From Lotus japonicus (taxonomy: Eukaryota; Streptophyta; Magnoliopsida; Fabales; Fabaceae), in the NCBI RefSeq assembly GCF_012489685.1, contig NC_080046.1:25612223-25676222 (forward strand): DNA of 64,000 nt, written 5' to 3'. The translations under genes were made by a program, and so were the position numbers. The notes under the pieces are model-generated. The model was not told the origin of the DNA and made no database searches. It saw only the letters and a program-made list of their open reading frames with translations. Below, piece by piece: positions 12,185-22,816 of this stretch; within the stretch, counting starts at the first letter, position 1, and each line of letters starts with the position of its first letter.

Positions 12185-12295
12185 ATGGTCGTGAAGATAA
12201 TGGCGATGACTCATTCTTGGGAGTTGATGCTACGTGACGTGCCAATACCGGAGGACGACTACACTTCAGAGGAAGAGGAAGAGGCTAAGGAATAG
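12185..12295 (+). CDS. Small acidic LTR-encoded ORF (family C)
   Basis: A 36-residue frame that starts immediately after an acceptor-like GGGGTAG. The first part is Met-Val-Val-Lys-Ile-Met-Ala-Met and the end is Pro-Glu-Asp-Asp-Tyr-Thr-Ser followed by five Glu and Ala-Lys-Glu. Its position near the LTR 3' end, its start at a splice acceptor and its acidic tail parallel the larger ORFs of families A and B, but I see no clear residue homology. Coding status rests on position and composition only; upstream exons may exist. Confidence 0.35.
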   Translation: MVVKIMAMTHSWELMLRDVPIPEDDYTSEEEEEAKE

Positions 12296-12821
12296 GGTTT
12301 GGGTTGAGAGTCTTTTGTTTTCTGTTGGGGTTGAGAGTTTCCGAAGTGTTGGTATCGAACAATTTTATTGCTTAAATTCGAATGAACAAGTTTTGATGTA
12401 ATCTTTATTTTCATTCAGGCCTTTGTTTCGTACTCTTTACAGTTGGTTATTTAAAAAGTTTTACGAAGTTGGTTACTTCCGCGTGTTTTTTGGAAAGGTT
12501 ATGTTTCAAGAGTTTTTGTAAAATGAAAGGTTTGTCATTAATTGAGGATTAATAAGTGAATCACCGAAAACTCTTTACGAAAATTGGTTAATTAGTTACT
12601 GTGTAACACTCGAGAAATCGGGGCGTTACATATATCGATCGTGCTATAACTTTTATCGACTTCGGTACGATCCTCAGACTTTTCCGGAACTTTCTCCTTC
12701 ATATATTTATTTCATTTGGTAAACTCTAGTTCAGGTTTCCCTTCACGATACATCAACCCTAATCGTGAATAGGAATTTTATTCACTTAACACAAGCTTAA
12801 AAACTTGGGCCTTACAAAAAT

Positions 12822-14108
12822 GCCTCTAACTAGTCGTATTTTGACCCGGTCGTTCTAAATTTTTCTGACAGTTTCTTTACCGTAGTTTTACCCTAAAACT
12901 ACCTAGGAATTAAATTAGATCGAAGAAAAAGCGCCGGAACCCTTTTCTCCCATATGGGCGAGAGCATGTTTGAGGGGGGAGGATTTCGTTTTTTCGATAA
13001 CTCGTCCCCTCGTGCTCGATTGTTGTACTCTGAAGCTTGAAACGCTTTGTCTGTCATTAATTAGCTGTGTGGTGATCGAGCTAATCGATTTTGTTTTGAT
13101 TTCTTCTTTGTTTTCTCCAAGGTTCAGTTGAAGGAACTTTGGGTACTACGGAGCTTTACTGTGAGGAAAACCTATACCACGAGGCTGGAGCAACTCGAGG
13201 TTAGGGCAACTTACCTATTAGCCAAGATTGCATGATAGGCGTCGATAAATTCGACTTGTGTATTACTTTGATATTGGTTATGATGATGAATTATTGTTAT
13301 GGTGTTTTCATAACTTATGATATTGATGTTGTATTAAATTGTGCGCCTTGACGCGATTTCGGAGCGAAGAATCACTGGATTGATTCCTTTTGATCTTTCG
13401 GGTTGAATGAACAACCCTAGGCAAGTCCAAAACGAGGTTTGAGACTTAGCTATCGTTTGTATACTTAGACTTTCCCCGGGATTACACTTGGTGGGATTTT
13501 GGCAAACTTAGAATGAATAGAATTTTGGAAACTAGAGACCTTAGAGAACTTAGTCTTCAAGAATTAAACTCATAACTTGACTAATTCAATTCGAAACATT
13601 TTCATTAACGAATAAACCATAGGGAATCTAACGGGAAAATGATTGCGAAAGACGGGGAAAAGTCAACATTGTCGTGAGTTCTTGAGAATCGTTGGACACC
13701 ACGAGGGTGAGCCACGGTGACGTGAGGAAGTCACCGAGTACTTTGGTACTCTTGTTGTTAGAGTTTATGTCGTAGGGTCGACATTAAACTCTAGAGTTTT
13801 GGAATTGAGGTTTAAGCTAAACACTTGCGTTGTGAGGACGATTCGATGTTTGGCTAACCATATTGCATCATGCATACATTCGAGGTTGGTACAGTCGAAA
13901 GATTGGGCCTCGGTGAAGTTGGGACGGCTTCACGAAGGTTGGGACGGCCTTCATCGGAGAACACTTGGGTGTATCTTCAGCATAGCGGGCAGAGTGGTAC
14001 GACCTAGGGTGGTTGGGACTGATCTGACTATGCATGGGTTGTAAGCGACACGCGAGCAGAGTTTTCGACACTAGGCCGGTGTAGGGCAGACTCGTTGGTG
14101 CCCATCCC
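12822..14108 (+). mobile_element. B/D-type LTR fragment, segment 2
   Basis: This continues the host LTR from 6508. The left part follows family B (compare 54650-55560). From about 13800 it drifts: the B hairpin array is replaced by two GGTTGGGACGGC repeats and by a stretch like family A (CTGATCTGACTA ... ACACGCGAGCAGA). The LTR is thus a diverged or mosaic member, called D here. It is cut at 14108 by the reverse B element; ATCCC at 14104-14108 is the target duplication. Confidence 0.8.
13122..13199 (+). other. 78-nt exon-like block inside LTR (D type)
   Basis: It lies between TTTTCTCCAAG and the donor CGAG|GTTAGG. The 25 open codons begin Ser-Val-Glu-Gly-Thr-Leu and end Glu-Ala-Gly-Ala-Thr-Arg. 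The middle differs strongly from family B copies, yet length and frame are unchanged. Confidence 0.6.
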
Positions 14109-14584
14109 TGTAACACCCCGATTTCCAGGTGTCACTTTAGTAACAAAAAATAACCTTTACGCGAAAAACAGGTAAATTTTTTTCGTTTCTTTCGATTGAT
14201 TCCTTTAAATCAAAGCGTTAAAGAAGTAAGGACAAAACCCAACAACTAACTAACCGATATACAATATATACATCTGTACAGCCTCAGCTGCACTCCATGT
14301 CACGCGAAGCCGCAGTGACTCCAAAGTAGTACGCCCGTAGGCAAATATGTACAACATCAGCACTGTAAGTAAAAGTATCAAAATACAGTTATCCAAGAGA
14401 AAGTCGGCACTCAAAAATGGCCTGAAAGGAAGACCCCTATACTCCGACAGACTCTCTGTGATCCTCCTCAAAAGAACCACACAAAAAGCCACACATCGGA
14501 ACCTACCCTGTCCCCAAAAAAACTGACGATCAAAGCTCTTCACAAAAAAATGTCGCTAATCCTAACCTACCCTCCCAGCTCAGC

Positions 14585-15256
14585 TCACCAATCCTCCTCC
14601 TCCTCATCGCTGCTCGGGGAGTAGCTCTCCCCACTGCTCTCGGAGTCAGAGTCGGAATCCACCGTAATCATCTCGGTGTCCAAGTCCATAACCTCCCTCC
14701 TCACTGTCCTGCGCACCGCCCTAGTCGAGCAGGTCTCCACATCCACCTCTCCTGTAAGAACATCCTCCTCTACCACCCTCATCAAGGGGTCCACACGGTA
14801 GCCGTGCGGTGAAGAGAAAGAAAGGAGACGTGAGGCAGATGGAACGACAGACTCCCTCCTTGGCTGTACGAGCCTAGAGGACGACGCCACGTCGGTAGAA
14901 GCGATGGCAGTAGCCGGAGGTGGCACAACAGGTATAGCAGCAGCAGCAGCAGGCTCGATCTCCTCTGGGTCCTCCTCAACAAAAGGTGAAGTCGGAGGTG
15001 GTGCAGGTGGTGCATGTCCAGTGCCTGGTCCACAATGAATTGAGGGCGGCAAGTCAAAACTCAGCTCCATACGCCGTAGCACTCCGCTCGTCAGGCGTCC
15101 TCGCTCATCCGTCCGGTCCTCCATGACCCTTCCCCTATACGTCGCTCGGTGACAAGCTACATCGATCACCCAAGCGGTGGGGGCATCCCGATCCAGCAGC
15201 TCATATCTGATCCCCCCCGAGGGAGAGACCGTCGAGAACCAGTCGGCCATCAACAT
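14585..15256 (-). CDS. LTR-encoded acidic-tail protein, family B (223 aa)
   Basis: The protein is unknown to me. I chose the ATG that directly follows an acceptor-like GCTGCCAG; the frame stays open 11 codons upstream to a Met at 15289. Residues 1-80 form a conserved block (Trp-Phe, Ser-Pro-Ser-Gly-Gly, Ala-Thr-Tyr-Arg-Gly-Arg, Val-Leu-Arg-Arg, Cys-Gly-Pro-Gly) alignable without gaps to family A proteins. A Pro/Ala-rich linker follows, then a basic patch (Arg-Arg-Thr-Val-Arg-Arg-Glu), then Met-Ile-Thr-Val before a Ser/Asp/Glu-rich tail ending Glu-Glu-Glu-Glu-Asp-Trp. That last motif looks like a SUMO-interacting motif (inference). No signal peptide or membrane segment is seen. The sister LTR copy is also intact. 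Confidence 0.6.
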   Translation of the reverse strand: MLMADWFSTVSPSGGIRYELLDRDAPTAWVIDVACHRATYRGRVMEDRTDERGRLTSGVLRRMELSFDLPPSIHCGPGTGHAPPAPPPTSPFVEEDPEEIEPAAAAAIPVVPPPATAIASTDVASSSRLVQPRRESVVPSASRLLSFSSPHGYRVDPLMRVVEEDVLTGEVDVETCSTRAVRRTVRREVMDLDTEMITVDSDSDSESSGESYSPSSDEEEEDW

Positions 15257-15491
15257 CTGGCAGCAGGCCGACCGCCCAAAGACAAACATACAAACAAAGC
15301 CAAGGCGCTAGGGTCAACTCACAGCAATAAGTACATATACACACAACATGTGACAGGGTATATATATAAGTTGTTATATAAGCATATAAGTAATCCTAGC
15401 ATGTTATGGCTCTAACATTGCTTCAATAAACAAACAGCACACAGTCTCAGTCAGCATGAATGTATGCGTGAAATGCAATTATGAATCCGGA

Positions 15492-15738
15492 TTTGTGACG
15501 CGTTCCCGTTCGCCACAAGTGAAGCATTCCCGTTCTTCACTATGGATGGACCATTCCCGTTATCCATCCTGGATGAAATCCATCCTGGATGAACCATTCC
15601 CGTTATTCATCCTTGGTGAACCATTCCCGTTATTCACCATATGATGAACCATTCCCGTTATTCATCATTTATGCAAGGTGAACCATTCCCGTTATTCACC
15701 ATGATATGCACAGGTGAACCATTCCCGTTATTCACCCG
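15492..15738. repeat. Covarying hairpin array, family B LTR (eight units)
   Basis: Each unit has a constant loop close to CCATTCCCGTTA flanked by inverted arms. The arms differ between units but stay complementary: GGTGAA/TTCACC, GATGAA/TTCATC, GGATGGA/TCCATCC, AGTGAAG/CTTCACT. The sister LTR keeps only part of the array (24149-24335). Confidence 0.9.
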
Positions 15739-15829
15739 ATTGAATGCAACGTGGTTAGCCAAACAACAAATCGTCCTTACCACGAAAGTGTTTAGCTCAC
15801 AACCCAATCTCAACAAACCCATGAGTTAG

Positions 15830-15975
15830 TGTCGGTCAATACAACACAACTCGGAGTGAGTGTCGGTCAATACAACACAACTCCATCCACAGAATACACA
15901 AGGGTCTAGTGTCGGTCAATACAACACAGCCCAAACAACAAGAGCACTAGGTGTCGGTCAATACAACACGGCTCC
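15830..15975. repeat. GTGTCGGTCAATACAACAC repeats, four units
   Basis: Four copies at irregular spacing (about 25-60 bp), each with short self-complementary ends (GTGT and ACAC). They lie next to the covarying hairpin array in all family B LTRs (also 24417-24562, and reversed at 55611-55757 and 63340-63486). Confidence 0.9.
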
Positions 15976-16571
15976 ACAACACTCCCAAGAGTACTAGAGT
16001 ACTCGGTGACTTTCAATCATCACCATAGCTCACCTTAGTGGCTTTCCCAATTCGAATAACTCTCCAAACCCACAACAAAAGTCGACTTTTCCCCGTCTTT
16101 CGTAAATATTTTCCCTTTTAGTTCTCCTATGATTATTCGTTTAGTAAAAACGTTTCGAATTGAATTAGTCAGGTTATGAGTTTATTTCTCAAAGTCTAAG
16201 TCTCCCAAAGTCTCTAGTTTTCGAAATTCTATTCATTCTAGGTTTTCCGAAAACCAACCACCCAAAAGAAGTTTCTCGAGGAAAGTCTAAGAATTCCAAC
16301 AAATACCAGCAAATGGCTAAGTCTCAAACCCCTCGTTTGAACTTGCCTAGGGTTGTTCATCCAACCCGAAATATCAAAGATCACCAGATCAATGAATCTC
16401 CACTCCGAAGTCGCGTCAAAACGCTCAATTCAACACAACATCACATCATAAGTTATGAAAACATTCATAACAATAAACCATCATCATAATTAATATCATA
16501 GCAAAGCATAAGTCGAATTTATCGACGCCTATCATGCAATCATAGCTAATATATATGTAAGTTGCCCTAAC

Positions 16572-16649
16572 CTCGAGCTGATCCAGCTTCGCAAGCAAAG
16601 TTCTCCTCAAACAATTGCTCTGAGTATTCCAAAGTTCCTTCAACTGAAC
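16572..16649 (-). other. 78-nt exon-like block inside LTR (family B)
   Basis: Minus strand, between TCCTCCGAG and the donor CGAG|GTTAGG. Open codons give Ser-Val-Glu-Gly-Thr-Leu-Glu-Tyr-Ser-Glu and end Glu-Ala-Gly-Ser-Ala-Arg. The block is repeated in the sister LTR at 25136-25213. Confidence 0.6.
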
Positions 16650-18152
16650 CTCGGAGGAAAACAAAGCAGAATCCAAACAAAATCGATTAGTTCGATCGCA
16701 AAACAATACATAAACGATAGACAAAGCATTAAAGCTTCAGAATACGACAATCGGGTACGAAAGGACAAGTTTTCGAAAACGAAAAACTCCCCCCCCCTTA
16801 GGAAATAGCCCACGGCCATAAGGAGAAAAGGGCTTCGGCTCTTTTTCTTCGATCAAATCAGTTTACAAGGTAGTTTTAGGGTAAAACTAAGGCAAAGAAA
16901 CTGTCGGAACAATTTTCGGACAATCGGGTCGAAATACGACTATCCAGGGGCATTTTGGTCCAAAATAAAGGCTCAAAACTTCAAAGTTATCAGTTCTGAA
17001 AACAAATTTGACAGCAACGATCCTCATGACATCCGTGACAACAAATCCTAAAGGCACGAAGTCAGATTATAGCTTTTCGACAATAAAGTTTCGAAATGTG
17101 AGACAAAAAGGATTTTGAATCAGTTTTTCAGATCCCTGTCAACTGGATCACATTCAGAGTTTACTGACAGAGGTTTTAGGCTCATGGGAACCTAGAGAAC
17201 ATAACCCAAGCAAGAAATCGAAGAAATCAGACAATTTTAGAAAAAGCTCAAAACTGTGAGCACAGAAACGACTTTAGAAACTCAGCAGAAATAGTAATCA
17301 GAGGTAGGATTCATGATAGTTACCTCGATACCTAGAAGTAGGGACGAACTGCACGAAGATTGGTCAATTTTCCGCGAAAATTCCTCTTCTCCCTTGCTCT
17401 CCAAACTCGCGGCCCTTTGAGGAAAGAAATGAGAGGATTTTGCTTTTTCGCGCTATTTATAGGCGGGTGAAATCGGGGGAAAATGAAAATTTCGCGATTC
17501 CGATTTTTGCAGCACGATCACCGAGGAATTCTAAGAGAGATTCTGGCGTCATAATTCCCGAACTCAAAACAAATATCTAAGATTTGGGAAAAACGATATC
17601 CAAAACGCCAAAAACGGTGTAAGTTAGTCTGTCCCGAAAAACTACTTTTTGCTGTGATGCTCAGACGACAAAACTGCCAACAGAAGAAAGATTGGAAATG
17701 TCGAAACAAGTCTGGCAATGCGGACGGAATCTTCGTTAGAAGTCCCGAATAGAAAAAGTCTTCATCCTTCGCTCAAAACTAGGGTTTCGAAGCAAAGAAA
17801 TTAGAGTCGGCGGACATCCGAAAAGTGAAACCTATCGTGCGTACAGTCCAGAGTTCCGAAATCAAACGCTGGTCGATGGAAAAATAAAGAGAATCTTTAA
17901 ATTTTCCGAGAGTTCGAAAACTCACTCAAAACGTTGCTTTAAGAGCGAAATAGCCTATTCTGGACACGCTCGCCCTAAGGCAAGGGTGCAGACGACTCGC
18001 ACTAACTCCGAAAACGACTACGCAACATTCCTCAATCAATTCCTGAACTTTCTTCTTCATTAATCTTTCTCAAATATCAAACTCCTGTCACGCTTACACT
18101 GATTCTACGCGTGAGTCGGAAATTAGCTTGTTCTGAAAATCCAGGTCTTACA

Positions 18153-18172
18153 ATACTCCCCTCCAAAAAGAA
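18153..18172 (-). other. Polypurine tract of the reverse family B element
   Basis: On the minus strand a purine-rich run (TTTTTGGAGGGGAGTAT) directly abuts the 3' LTR, the expected site for plus-strand priming. Confidence 0.8.
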
Positions 18173-18189
18173 AGTTTCGTCCTCGAAAC

Positions 18190-19362
18190 TCAGAGTTCAG
18201 CAAAAAGTCCGGGGTACAGTTCCTTGATCTTGTCTTCCAATTCCCATGTAGCATCCCCCGTATCCTTGTTCCATATCACCTTTACCAACGAAATCTGCTT
18301 TCCCCTCAGCTGTTTTACTCTTCTATCCCCAATACTCACTGGCGGTGTCTCAAAAGTCAAATCATCCTTCAGTTCAACGTTGTCTGGCACGATCACATGA
18401 GTCGGGTCTGGAATGTACTTCCTCAATTGCGACACATGAAATACGTCATGAATGTTGGAAAGAAATGGCGGTAGTGCAATCTGATATGCAACTGGTCCAA
18501 CACGTCGAGTGATTTGATAAGGCCCAATAAACTTTGGCGTGAGCTTCCTCGACTTAATAGCTCGTCCAACTCCCGTAGTCTGAGTAACTCGTAGAAACAC
18601 ATGGTCACCTTCCTCAAACTCTAGGGTTCTGCGTCTCTGATCAGCATAACTCTTCTGTCTGCTCTGTGAAGCTCTCATCTGTTCTCTGATCTGCTTGACC
18701 TTCTCAGTCGTCTGTTGCAGCATTTCTGGCCCAATCAACAAACTCTCTCCATCCTGATACCAACACAACGGTGTCCTACACTTTCGACCATACAAAGCTT
18801 CATACGGTGCCATCCCAATACTCGCATGAAAACTATTGTTGTAGGTGAATTCAATCAATGGCAGAAGATCATCCCAGCTTCCTCTGTTATCTAACACACA
18901 AGCTCGTAGTTGATCCTCTAGCGACTGAATAGTTCTCTTTGTTTGCCCATCCGTTTGTGGATGATACGCCGAACTCAATCTTAGCTTGGTTCCTAACGCA
19001 TCATGAAGAGCTCCCCAAAAGTGCGAAGTAAACTTCGGATCCCGATCAGACACAATGCTTGTCGGAACTCCGTGTAGTCTCACAATCTCCGCCACATAAA
19101 TCTCGGCCAACTTCTCCACATTGTAGGTAGTTCTCACTGGTAGGAAATGCGCTGACTTGGTCAAACGATCCACAATCACCCAAATCGAATCGTTTCTCTT
19201 CTGTGTTCTTGGCAAAGCAACCACAAAATCCATGGATATACTATCCCATTTCCATTCTGGCACGTCTAAACTCTGTAGCATACCAGCAGGTCTTTGATGC
19301 TCTACCTTTGCCTTCTGACAAGTCAAACATGCAGCTACATACTCAGCTACTTGTTTCTTCAT
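18190..19362 (-). pseudogene. Integrase part of pol, broken (390 aa)
   Basis: This is the C-terminal part of the polyprotein, cut from the upstream part by a TAG in place of the first or second Trp of the Trp-Trp-Pro-Gly motif. It keeps the second half of the zinc-binding HHCC region (Cys12, Cys15) and the integrase core Asp45 and Asp106. The third catalytic position, 36 residues after Asp106 in the Asp-Gly-Gln-Thr-x-Arg motif, is Lys142 where the sister element at 30145 has Glu. The integrase should be inactive. The C-terminus (Val-Ile-Trp-Asn ... Trp-Glu-Leu-Glu ... Tyr-Pro-Gly-Leu-Phe) is the chromodomain-like end typical of Tekay elements. Confidence 0.9.
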
Positions 19363-19371
19363 TCCTGGCCA

Positions 19372-20058
19372 CTAGAAATTCAGCTTCAAATCTTGATACA
19401 TCTTGGTCATCCCCGGATGAATACTCCATTTGCTCTTGTGCCCTTCATCCATGATCAGCCTTCTCAATTCTGGATTGTTGGGTACACAAACTCTGTCTTT
19501 GCATCTTAAAATATCATCCGTTCCGATCTTGAATTCCGGGTCTTTCCCTTGAATCACTAAGTTCCTCTTCTCCAGCAGAAACTCATCTTGCAGTTGTTGC
19601 TCTCTAATCTCTTCCATCAGTCCACTGGCAATTCTGATCATACCGAACTTCAACTTTCCCTCAGACGGTGTCACGCCTAAACTCATATCTCGAAATTGTT
19701 CCAGTAACTCCAGCTCCTTAACCATCATTGACGAAACATGCATCTTTCTGCTCAAAGCATCAGCAACTACATTCGCCTTCCCAGGGTGATATTGCAACGT
19801 AAACTCATAGTCCTTGATGAACTCCATCCATCTTCGTTGCCTCATGTTCAACTCCTTCTGATCAAACAAGTATTTAAGGCTCTTGTGATCGCTAAATATC
19901 GTGAAAGTACAACCATAGAGATAATGCCTCCAGATCTTCAGCGCAAACACAATGGCAGCTAACTCCAAATCATGAGTCGGGTAGTTCCTCTCATGCGTCT
20001 TCAACTGTCTCGAAGCATACGCCACCACTTTTCGATGTTGCATCAGCACACATCCCAA
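19372..20058 (-). pseudogene. RNase H part of pol, broken (228 aa)
   Basis: This is the polyprotein segment between two stops. RNase H residues Glu32 (Leu-Glu-Leu-Ala), Asp57 (Phe-Ser-Asp-His) and Asp100 (Ala-Asp-Ala-Leu-Ser-Arg) are present; the first catalytic Asp lies just upstream of the stop at 20059-20061. His207 and His214 of the integrase zinc domain lie at its end. The upstream stop is TAA where the sister element reads CAA after Asp-Ala-Ser-His. Both breaks are single C-to-T or G-to-A changes. Confidence 0.9.
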
Positions 20059-20061
20059 GCC

Positions 20062-22608
20062 TTAATACGAAGCATCACAATAAACATCATAAGGTTCTTC
20101 TGGTTGCGGCAAAATAAGTACAGGTGCTGTCGTCAAACGTTCCTTCAGAGTCTGAAAACTTGATTCACACGCCTCAGTCCATGCAAAAGGTTGATCCTTC
20201 CTCGTCAGTTGAGTCAAAGGTCCAACGATCTTGGCAAATCCCTCAATGAAGCGTCTATAATATCCAGCCAAACCCACAAAACTTCTGATCTCCGTCACTG
20301 TCTTCGGTTGCTCCCAAGCCAAAACAGTCTCCATTTTCGCCGGATCCACAGCTATGCCTTCCTTTGAGATAACGTGGCCTAAGAAATTAACTTCCTTCAG
20401 CCAGAATTTACACTTGGAAGGGTTCGCATACAGCTTCTTTTCTCTCAACACTTGTAAAACTTGGCGCAAATGTCCTTCATGTTCCTTTGCGTCCTTCGAA
20501 TATATCAATATGTCATCAATAAACACCACCACAAACCGATCTAAGAACTCATGAAAGATACGGTTCATGTAATCCATAAAGACAGCAGGTGCATTGGTCA
20601 CTCCAAACGGCATCACTAGGTACTCATAGTGTCCGTAGCGTGTTCTGAATGCAGTCTTTGGTACATCCTCAGTCTTCACCCTGATCTGATGGTAGCCTGA
20701 TTTCAAATCTATCTTCGAAAATACAGCAGCCCCTCGTAACTGATCCATCAAATCATCTATCCTCGGCAACGGGTATCGGTTCTTGATCGTCGCCTTGTTC
20801 AGCTGTCGATAATCCACACATAATCTCGACCTTCCATCTTTCTTCTTAACTAGAAGCACTGGCGCTCCCCACGGTGAAACACTTGGTCGAATAAATCCTT
20901 TTGCCGAAAGATCCTCCAACTGAGATTTCAACTCTGCTAACTCCGCAGGTGCCATACGGTAAGGTGCAATCGAAATCGGTCCAGTTCTGGGTACAATGTC
21001 GATCACAAACTCCACATCGCGTACAGGCGGCAGTCCAGGTACATCTCCAGGAAAAACATCCGCAAAATCTCGAACCACCGGAATACCATGAATATCCGAT
21101 TCCTTCTTCCCCTCCAGACTTAGCAATGAAAAGTACTTCTGAGTGCCCTCGCTCAACGATGCACTAATGTGGTTAATAGAAAGATACTCGAAAAGATCCG
21201 AGTCTGGGAACACCACTTTCTTTCGACTACAGTCCAAAAGACAATGGTAGTGGGATAACCAATCCATCCCTAGAATTACATCTAGGTTTTTAAGGGGTAG
21301 ACATACTAGGTTAGCATGGAAAGTTCTATCTTTATATACTACTGAACAGTGCATGCATGCGGCATTAGCAATTAGAGTCCTAGCAGGTGTAGTTACCATA
21401 AGATCAAAACTCAAAGTAGTAATAGGCAGATGCAGTCTTGATACGCAATCCTTAGAGACAAATGAATGAGTTGCACCAGAATCAAAGAGTACAGTTAGAA
21501 GATTACCGTCAATTTCACATTCTCCTCTGATCAACCCATCAGCTCCTTCAGCTTCTTCTCCATCCATTGTATACACTCTTCCCATAGCCACTGGACGCTT
21601 CCCACTAACAGCATTCACAGCCGGTTCAACCTTCGGTGCCTTGCATTCCGTAGCCAGATGCCCAGATTTGTTGCAATTGTAGCATCTTGGTGGCCTCGTG
21701 CAATTGTTGGCATAGTGTCCCGTTCCTCCACAACGGAAACAAGTCACTTCACGATTTGGGGTACGGCTTCCCGACCCTCCTGAAGTAGCAGCAGCCATCG
21801 GCTTGTAAGATCCCGGGGTAAACCCTCTCCTTGCAGAACGTTGATATGGCTTCCTCGCCTGAAACCTTCCTCTTCCTTGAACATTCTGTGGTGTCGACCT
21901 CACCGGTCCTCCTGTTCCAACCCTGTTGTATCTCCGATTCTTCATCAATTCCACCTCAGTTGCCTTCTCAACCAACGCCTGGAATCTCGTGATCCCCAAC
22001 GGTTTCACCGAGTCTTCAATATCAGGCCTCAATCCCCTCACAAATCTCTTGCACATGTAGGGTTCATCAACTTGATCACGGAAAAACCGAAAGTACTTTG
22101 CCAGAGACTCTAACTTGGCAGCATACTCCGGAATGGTCATGCTTCCCTGTTTTAGAGTCAGAAACTGTGATTCACGCTCGTCACGAGCACTGTCTGGGAA
22201 ATACTTCTCGAGGAAAGCAGTTCGAAAAGAATTCCAGTTCACCTCAATATGATTGGCTTCCATCATCCCTCTGGCGCCTCTCCACCAGTACTCAGCATCT
22301 CCCAACAACAGATAGGTTGCCAGCCCCACTTTGGCTCCCTCAGCAGTCTGTAACACACCAAAGATCTTCTCAATTTCCTCTATCCAGAGTTCCGCTTTGT
22401 CCGGGTTAGTACCTCCCGAAAACTTAGGCGGATCCTGTCTCCTGAAGTCATTCAACCCTTTGTTCTGATCCAGAGTCGCCTCCCTCTGACGCTGGTGTTG
22501 ATCACGCGCTTCCTCCGCAGCACGTCTCAAAGCGTTGTCATTCGCTTGGTTAGTCATTGCCTGGGCCATAGTGGCCTTCATCTCCGCTAGCTGATTCGTG
22601 TTCACCAT
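20062..22608 (-). CDS. gag-protease-reverse transcriptase polyprotein (848 aa)
   Basis: One long open frame starting at the ATG about 200 bp after the primer site; the same start (Met-Val-Asn-Thr-Asn-Gln) is seen at 1264. Gag capsid-like domain lies at about residues 60-220. Two CCHC knuckles are at 290-303 and 309-322 for nucleic-acid binding. The aspartic protease motif Asp-Ser-Gly is at 376-378 and Leu-Gly-Met-Asp-Trp at about 446-450. Reverse transcriptase runs from about 540 to 750, with Lys-Ile-Asp at 632-634 and Phe-Ile-Asp-Asp at 696-699. The frame ends in the first RNase H motif (Tyr-Cys-Asp-Ala-Ser) at a premature TAA. The intact polyprotein would continue through the next two segments. 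Acts in cytoplasmic virus-like particles by analogy with the family. Confidence 0.93.
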   Translation of the reverse strand: MVNTNQLAEMKATMAQAMTNQANDNALRRAAEEARDQHQRQREATLDQNKGLNDFRRQDPPKFSGGTNPDKAELWIEEIEKIFGVLQTAEGAKVGLATYLLLGDAEYWWRGARGMMEANHIEVNWNSFRTAFLEKYFPDSARDERESQFLTLKQGSMTIPEYAAKLESLAKYFRFFRDQVDEPYMCKRFVRGLRPDIEDSVKPLGITRFQALVEKATEVELMKNRRYNRVGTGGPVRSTPQNVQGRGRFQARKPYQRSARRGFTPGSYKPMAAATSGGSGSRTPNREVTCFRCGGTGHYANNCTRPPRCYNCNKSGHLATECKAPKVEPAVNAVSGKRPVAMGRVYTMDGEEAEGADGLIRGECEIDGNLLTVLFDSGATHSFVSKDCVSRLHLPITTLSFDLMVTTPARTLIANAACMHCSVVYKDRTFHANLVCLPLKNLDVILGMDWLSHYHCLLDCSRKKVVFPDSDLFEYLSINHISASLSEGTQKYFSLLSLEGKKESDIHGIPVVRDFADVFPGDVPGLPPVRDVEFVIDIVPRTGPISIAPYRMAPAELAELKSQLEDLSAKGFIRPSVSPWGAPVLLVKKKDGRSRLCVDYRQLNKATIKNRYPLPRIDDLMDQLRGAAVFSKIDLKSGYHQIRVKTEDVPKTAFRTRYGHYEYLVMPFGVTNAPAVFMDYMNRIFHEFLDRFVVVFIDDILIYSKDAKEHEGHLRQVLQVLREKKLYANPSKCKFWLKEVNFLGHVISKEGIAVDPAKMETVLAWEQPKTVTEIRSFVGLAGYYRRFIEGFAKIVGPLTQLTRKDQPFAWTEACESSFQTLKERLTTAPVLILPQPEEPYDVYCDASY

Positions 22609-22804
22609 CGTCTGTTAGCCCCAAGAAAACGGTTAGTCCTAATCGTAGAATAGCACCAAAGCTACTCCATAATATTAAGTAATAATAATACAATCAATTA
22701 GAACGAAAAATCGTTCTGCAGACAATCAATTTTCACTCTTTGCAGAGTCACACAACCTAGCACAGAAGACCTATTCCCCAAAGACTCCCGAAAGACTCGA
22801 CTAA

Positions 22805-22816
22805 GCTCTGATACCA
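22805..22816 (-). other. Primer binding site (initiator-Met tRNA)
   Basis: Read on the minus strand this is TGGTATCAGAGC, complementary to the 3' end of the plant initiator-Met tRNA, three bases from the 5' LTR. Typical for Tekay and many other plant LTR elements. Confidence 0.9.

Larger units (their letters stand above)
10218..12630 (+). mobile_element. Solo family C LTR with TSD TATAT
   Basis: It starts TGTAAGGCCC and ends AATCGGGGCGTTACA, flanked by TATAT at 10213-10217 and 12631-12635, and lies inside the solo family A LTR. The 2413 bp contain no gag or pol. The ends resemble families A and B, but the body is largely different. It has a donor-like AATCAAG|GTAAGG at 10937, a GGTGAGTC repeat array and a short acidic ORF after an acceptor-like TAG. 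This makes it the inner member of a solo-in-solo nest. Confidence 0.9.
6509..12816 (-). mobile_element. Solo family A LTR, reverse, with TSD AAAAT
   Basis: A lone LTR flanked on both sides by AAAAT (6504-6508 and 12817-12821) and by the two halves of one B/D LTR, with no internal region. It is therefore a product of LTR-LTR recombination. The left terminus reads TCTAACACC, a G-to-C change from the usual TG end; the right end is GGGCCTTACA. Without the family C insertion at 10218-12630 it is about 3.9 kb. It contains a TATA box, the 78-nt block and the 38-residue form of the LTR ORF. Confidence 0.9.
14109..18152 (-). mobile_element. 3' LTR of the reverse family B element
   Basis: TGTAACACCCCGATTTCC on the left and AGGTCTTACA on the right. 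It contains, on the minus strand, a TATA-like TATTTATA (17454-17461), a donor-like CGAG|GTAAC near 17325, the 78-nt block, two repeat arrays and an intact LTR-encoded ORF. Confidence 0.95.

Noticed and set aside
15492..15738. CRISPR-like repeat-spacer pattern
   Set aside because: Units are hairpins with variable arms and short related spacers inside a plant LTR; there are no cas genes and no prokaryotic context.
22805..22816. tRNA gene
   Set aside because: Only the 12-base primer complement is present; no cloverleaf surrounds this or the other primer sites.
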